From Treponema sp. UBA4307 (GTDB lineage: Bacteria; Spirochaetota; Spirochaetia; Treponematales; Treponemataceae): DNA of 64,000 nt. The DNA is taken from positions 1 through 64,000 of the forward strand of contig DGUP01000017.1 in NCBI GenBank assembly GCA_002394685.1. Direction: 5' to 3'. A program made the position numbers and the translations under genes. Below are positions 60,228 through 64,000 of the stretch, piece after piece; positions within the stretch are counted from its first letter, which is position 1, and the number at the start of each line of letters is the position of its first letter. Below the pieces are notes generated by a model. The model was given only the letters and a program-made list of their open reading frames with translations. It was not told the origin of the DNA and did not search any database.

Positions 60228-62170
60228 AAAAAATTACACTTTTAGCAGGCGGAATAATTATATCTTTTTTCTCACTGACACTTTCCTGCAATAATAATCT
60301 GAAGGGAGAAAAACATCCAAGATCAATCCTTGTGGATCAGGAAAATTATGAAAAACTCCCCATGAAAGCCAGACTGGTCACAAGGGCTTATGAAAATCTT
60401 CCTGAAGAATATTCTCTTAAGAACTATGCTCCCTATGCAGCATCTCAGGGAAGGTACGGAACTTGCAGCGCCTGGTCAATGTCTTATTGCGCAATGACTA
60501 TAACGGACTCCATTGCTTTTGGAAGAAAAAATCGCAGTGATTCCACTGAACATGTTTTTTCTCCTTTTTATTTTTACAGAAAAATCAAACCCTATGATAA
60601 ATATGCAGATGATGGAATATCCATGTCAGATGGGCTTAATCTGCTTAAATATACAGGAGTTCCTTATAGAAGTGAGGAGGAAAAAGCTGATCAGCGGTTT
60701 GAAAACTTTGACATAAATCAATATGAAAATTCCTCTCTTTATAAAATTGAAAGTTACACCAGACTTTACAGTTCTTATCTTAGTAATGAAGTAAATGTTT
60801 CTACAATAAAAAAAGCCCTGACTCAGAATAAGCCTGTAGTAATTGCTATATATTGTCCTGATTCCTTTGACTATGTTTATGGAGCAGACTGGAAACCATC
60901 TGATTACGATAAAAACAATAAGACCCGTTACGGCGGTCATGCACTTGTAATTGTAGGATATGATGACAACAGAAAAGGCGGCTCATTCCTTATTCAAAAT
61001 TCCTGGGGAATTTACTGGGGAAATGAAGGTTATGTCTGGATTAATTATGATGATGCTCTGGAATTCATTTACGAAGCATATGAAATAAACAGAGGAATTG
61101 TTCGTTTTGATAATTCTTATCTCGATGCAGATGCAGATTTAGATGAGGATAAAAAAATTGATGATGAATCTGCATACGGTGATGACATCAATTATAACAG
61201 TGATGACCGGGATGATAGCGATGACAGCGACAGTGACTACGATGGATGGAGCTGGGACTGGAGCTGGTTTATAGACTGGGATTCTTATGAAGATGATTCA
61301 GATTACGGTAACGACTCTGATAGCGGCAATGATTCAGATTACGGCAGCGACTCTGATAACGGCAACGACACTGATTACGGTACTGATTCAGATTACGGTA
61401 ACGACTCTGATTACGGCAACGACTCTGATTACGGTACTGATTCAGATTCTGATTCAGACAGCAACAGCGACAATGACTCAGATTCATATTCAGATCTTTA
61501 CGATGATTATAGTTTCTTCTATTACTTTGATGATGGTCAGAATTATGTAACTCCAATCCCTCAGCCGGATCCAAGTCCTGCCCCTTCACCAAAGCCATCT
61601 TCAATTTTGATGTACAAGGGCCGGGTGAATCTTCCTTTATGGAAAGAAGATGGACAGCAGCTGGAAGTTTACTATAAGGATGGAGCTTACAGAACAAAAA
61701 AGCCTGTTTCTTACGGTACAAGATTTCAGACTGAAATTACAAATACTACACCATGTTACGTATACGCCTTTTCATCTGATGAAGGAACAGGAAAAGCTGT
61801 GAAAATTTTCCCTCGGGATGGTGAAAGTGCCTTGCTGGATTATTCAGAAAATACTATTGTGTATCCCGCAGAAAATTCTTACATCAAGGCAGATTATACA
61901 AGCGGAACAGACTATCTTATTTTGATTTATGCTCTCAAGCCTCTGGACCTGGACAAGATTATGGAATCCTATGAGACACTGGTTGAGGGCGGTTTGAAGG
62001 GTGAAGTGAATCTTTCTGAAAGATTAAAGCTTATGCTGGAGGGGGAAGAACTTATGTCTCCGGAAGAAATCACCATGAATAAAAATCAAATAAAATTTGA
62101 AGCGCATTCTTCTTCTTCAAACAAAATAATGGTTGTTCCTGTAATTATGAAACATGAATCAGCCTTGTAA
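60224..62170 (+). CDS. Papain-like (C1) cysteine-peptidase lipoprotein with Asp/Ser repeats and DUF4384
   Basis: 648 residues. Lipoprotein signal with Cys22 (LTLSCNN). C1-type peptidase at about 60-290: Gln75 and Cys81 (QGRYGTCSAWS), His239 (YGGHALVIVGYDD), Asn259 (IQNSWGIYWGNEGY). Residues 325-425 are an acidic stretch of six-residue DSDYGN-type units; about 445-460 is Pro-rich; about 462-580 fits DUF4384 (YKGRVNLPLWK, VKIFPRDG). Exported and membrane-anchored. Third gene of the operon. Confidence 0.88.
   Translation: MKKITLLAGGIIISFFSLTLSCNNNLKGEKHPRSILVDQENYEKLPMKARLVTRAYENLPEEYSLKNYAPYAASQGRYGTCSAWSMSYCAMTITDSIAFGRKNRSDSTEHVFSPFYFYRKIKPYDKYADDGISMSDGLNLLKYTGVPYRSEEEKADQRFENFDINQYENSSLYKIESYTRLYSSYLSNEVNVSTIKKALTQNKPVVIAIYCPDSFDYVYGADWKPSDYDKNNKTRYGGHALVIVGYDDNRKGGSFLIQNSWGIYWGNEGYVWINYDDALEFIYEAYEINRGIVRFDNSYLDADADLDEDKKIDDESAYGDDINYNSDDRDDSDDSDSDYDGWSWDWSWFIDWDSYEDDSDYGNDSDSGNDSDYGSDSDNGNDTDYGTDSDYGNDSDYGNDSDYGTDSDSDSDSNSDNDSDSYSDLYDDYSFFYYFDDGQNYVTPIPQPDPSPAPSPKPSSILMYKGRVNLPLWKEDGQQLEVYYKDGAYRTKKPVSYGTRFQTEITNTTPCYVYAFSSDEGTGKAVKIFPRDGESALLDYSENTIVYPAENSYIKADYTSGTDYLILIYALKPLDLDKIMESYETLVEGGLKGEVNLSERLKLMLEGEELMSPEEITMNKNQIKFEAHSSSSNKIMVVPVIMKHESAL
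61290..61479 (+). repeat. 18-bp minisatellite encoding DSDYGN units
   Basis: About ten imperfect units of 18 bases (GATTACGGTAACGACTCT type) in tandem inside the papain-like gene. They preserve the frame and vary at third positions. Length variation between strains is likely. Confidence 0.85.
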
Positions 62171-62201
62171 AAAAGTAAATAAAACAAATGAGGTTTTTTA
62201 T

Positions 62202-63428
62202 ATGACTAATTTTAAGGATTTGGAAAAGTGGGTTGATGAACACACTCATGATATGGTTGATCTGGAAGCTCTTTTAACAAGCATTCCTGCTCTGGCTCCG
62301 GAGAATAAAGGAGATGGAGAAGAGAAAAAAGCAAAGGCACTGGAAAACTGGCTCGTTGAAAATGGAATTAAGGATATTATTCACTATGATGCACCAGATT
62401 CAAGGGTAAGTGCAGGCTATCGTCCAAACTTTGTTGCAACTATTCCAGGTACAGAAAATGATTATGCAATCTGGGCCTGCGCTCATCTGGATGTTGTTCC
62501 TGTTGGAGAACTTTCACTCTGGAATTCAGATCCATGGAAACTTGTTGAAAAAGATGGAAAAATTTTTGGCCGTGGTGTTGAAGATGATCAGCAGGGGCTG
62601 GTGAGCGGTGTACTTGCAGCACTTGCTTTTGTAAAGAATGGAATTTCTCCAAAGCACACAATCAAACTGCTTTTTATGTCAGATGAAGAAGTTGGTTCTC
62701 AGTACGGAATGAATTTCCTCATTAAAGAACATCTGGATATTTTTGGTAAGAATGATCGTATCCTGATTCCAGATGGAGGTGACCCTAAGGGAGAAATAAT
62801 TGAAGTTGCTGAAAAAAATATTCTCTGGCTTCGCTGTCACACAATTGGTAAACAGTCTCACGGTTCACGTCCAGATCTTGGAAAAAATGCTAAACTGGCA
62901 GCCTGTGACCTGGCACTTAGAATAAATGGACTGGAAAAAGTTTTTACAGATTCAAATCCTGTTTTCGATATGCCTCTTTCAACTTTCCAGCCTACAATGC
63001 AGCTGGCAAATGTAGAGGGTATCAATATGATTCCTGGGGATGATGTTCTTTGTTTTGACTGCCGCATTAATCCAACTTACAAACTGGATCAGGTTAGAGC
63101 TGAAGTAAAAAAGATTGTTTCTGAAGTTGAAGCAAAATACGATGTTAAAATTGAAGTATCTGAGGCACAGGCAGAAGAGTCTCTTCCAACACCGGAAGAT
63201 TCCCCTGTAGTTCAGGAACTGAAAGCCGCAATCAAGGCAGTACATGGAATTGATGCAAAACTTGTAGGCTTTGGAGGAGGAACTGTTGCTGCCCCTCTCC
63301 GTAACCTGGGGCTGAATGCAGTAGTGTGGTCTACTCTTGATAACGTATGCCATCAGCCAAATGAATATGCCGTAATTGCAAATATTGGTGCTGATGCCAA
63401 AACACTTGTTTACATGGCAATGAACTGA
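62202..63428 (+). CDS. M20-family dipeptidase (PepV/Sapep-like)
   Basis: 408 residues from the ATG at 62202 (GAGG about nine bases upstream); a longer start at 62154 would overlap the papain gene and has no support. Zinc ligands and catalytic residues in CAHLDVVPVGE, GVEDDQQG and SDEEVGSQYG. Cleaves dipeptides or related acyl-amino compounds in the cytoplasm. Codon use suggests good expression. Converges with the ATP-grasp gene, overlapping 19 bases. Confidence 0.9.
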   Translation: MTNFKDLEKWVDEHTHDMVDLEALLTSIPALAPENKGDGEEKKAKALENWLVENGIKDIIHYDAPDSRVSAGYRPNFVATIPGTENDYAIWACAHLDVVPVGELSLWNSDPWKLVEKDGKIFGRGVEDDQQGLVSGVLAALAFVKNGISPKHTIKLLFMSDEEVGSQYGMNFLIKEHLDIFGKNDRILIPDGGDPKGEIIEVAEKNILWLRCHTIGKQSHGSRPDLGKNAKLAACDLALRINGLEKVFTDSNPVFDMPLSTFQPTMQLANVEGINMIPGDDVLCFDCRINPTYKLDQVRAEVKKIVSEVEAKYDVKIEVSEAQAEESLPTPEDSPVVQELKAAIKAVHGIDAKLVGFGGGTVAAPLRNLGLNAVVWSTLDNVCHQPNEYAVIANIGADAKTLVYMAMN

Positions 63429-64000
63429 TTTATCTGCTCAAATAACAGGGCAGCTCTCTGGGAAAAGATTTCTTCTACCAGAGAGCTGTTTTTGTTTTTA
63501 AAATCATTGAAATATTCCTCGAGTTCAGAAATGGAATCAAAACCGGAAAGAATTATTTCACAATATCCCGCATCCCTTAACTGAAGATGAGCAAGGTTTT
63601 CAATTTGATGAAGATGCTTTACATGAGGCAGTTTTGAAATTTTTTCCAGTTCCTTTTCCGGCAGAAGAGGAAGCTTAAAATTCATTGTAAGAAAAGTTTT
63701 TTCCTTAGAGCTTCCTTCCTTACAGTTTCCTTCCGGCAGATAAGAATCATAAATCATCTGGTAAAAGTTTTTATTTCGTGAAGCGGCGTAGGATGTACTC
63801 ATTCCTGAAAGCCGTGGATTTACTTCTATTACGTACCACTCGGAATTTCTGTAAACTAAATCCACCTGAGCCCGACCGTAGAAGTCCATTTTTTCTGCCA
63901 GCCGGAGCATATCTTTTTCCAGACGGGGAAAATCCGGGGGAGTAAGAGGACCAATTTTAATGCTTTGTTTTGGAGAAGTGAGCCCAAATCTGTTTACTGA
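63410..64000 (-). CDS. ATP-grasp domain protein, C-terminal part (5' end outside window)
   Basis: About 197 residues are visible, the frame is open to the window edge. ATP-grasp features: GRAQVDLVYRNSEWYVIEVNPRLSG, where the Glu and Asn bind metal and ATP, preceded by SPKQSIKIGPLTPPDF. Such proteins are ligases (D-Ala-D-Ala ligase or carbamoyl-phosphate synthase type). The C-terminal 80 residues are a family-specific extension. Substrate not predictable. Confidence 0.75.
   Translation of the reverse strand, partial: SVNRFGLTSPKQSIKIGPLTPPDFPRLEKDMLRLAEKMDFYGRAQVDLVYRNSEWYVIEVNPRLSGMSTSYAASRNKNFYQMIYDSYLPEGNCKEGSSKEKTFLTMNFKLPLLPEKELEKISKLPHVKHLHQIENLAHLQLRDAGYCEIILSGFDSISELEEYFNDFKNKNSSLVEEIFSQRAALLFEQINQFIAM

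Noticed and set aside
61290..61479. CRISPR-like array
   Set aside because: Units are 18 bases with no spacers and lie in frame within a protease gene. It is a coding minisatellite.
61269..61721. Long minus-strand frame opposite the minisatellite
   Set aside because: It is a mirror of the repeat on the other strand with Arg/Asn/Gln-rich low complexity and no start signals.

Overview
The window is a low-GC chromosomal segment that looks like a spirochaete, most likely a host-associated Treponema-type organism. Supporting signs are the AT-rich codon use, many small lipoproteins, a 7TM lipoprotein-phosphatase, a GerMN-domain protein, a CadA-like membrane protein, and an elongation factor P carrying Arg32, a form known from some spirochaetes. 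This is inference from gene content; no rRNA is present to settle the species.

Bases 1-18900 are a cell-surface polysaccharide region. It holds a flippase plus the complete dTDP-L-rhamnose pathway (wzx-rmlA-rmlC-rmlB-rmlD, minus strand), glycosyltransferases on both strands, and an ABC export pair wzm-wzt followed by a thiamine pyrophosphokinase gene and two more glycosyltransferases. It is visibly recombined: there is a broken glycosyltransferase at 1397-1886 and a composite scar at 17755-18597 made of pieces of second copies of wzm, wzt and rmlB. An AAA-ATPase/nuclease-fold gene and a solitary HipA-like kinase gene are inserted among the sugar genes.

Bases 18900-34000 hold two HAD phosphatases, an ArsR regulator next to a P1B-ATPase-derived membrane protein that has lost its catalytic domains, peptidyl-tRNA hydrolase, a candidate type I toxin-antitoxin locus (23730-24011), the metN-metI-metQ methionine importer, a heterodimeric ABC exporter with a structured leader, and a 7TM/SpoIIE-type phosphatase.

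Bases 34000-56600 are mostly housekeeping: clpP, a UPF0158-GNAT fusion, an RNA-binding protein, hydrolases, lipoproteins, parA-parB, a CadD-family transporter, an HD hydrolase, an AraC-type regulator, a SpoU methyltransferase, a GerMN protein, a carotenoid-desaturase-like oxidoreductase, a VUT-family queuosine-precursor transporter with a structured leader, efp, tRNA-Arg, an SDR dehydrogenase and galE. Several of these genes start 7-9 bases after a TATAAT-like box with no Shine-Dalgarno sequence, so they look leaderless.

Bases 56698-62170 hold a tightly coupled three-gene operon: a VWA-like/SH3/repeat membrane protein, a caspase-FGE protein, and a papain-like lipoprotein with DUF4384. This and the type I toxin locus are the best candidates for an undescribed system. 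The window ends with an M20 dipeptidase and the 3' part of an ATP-grasp gene.
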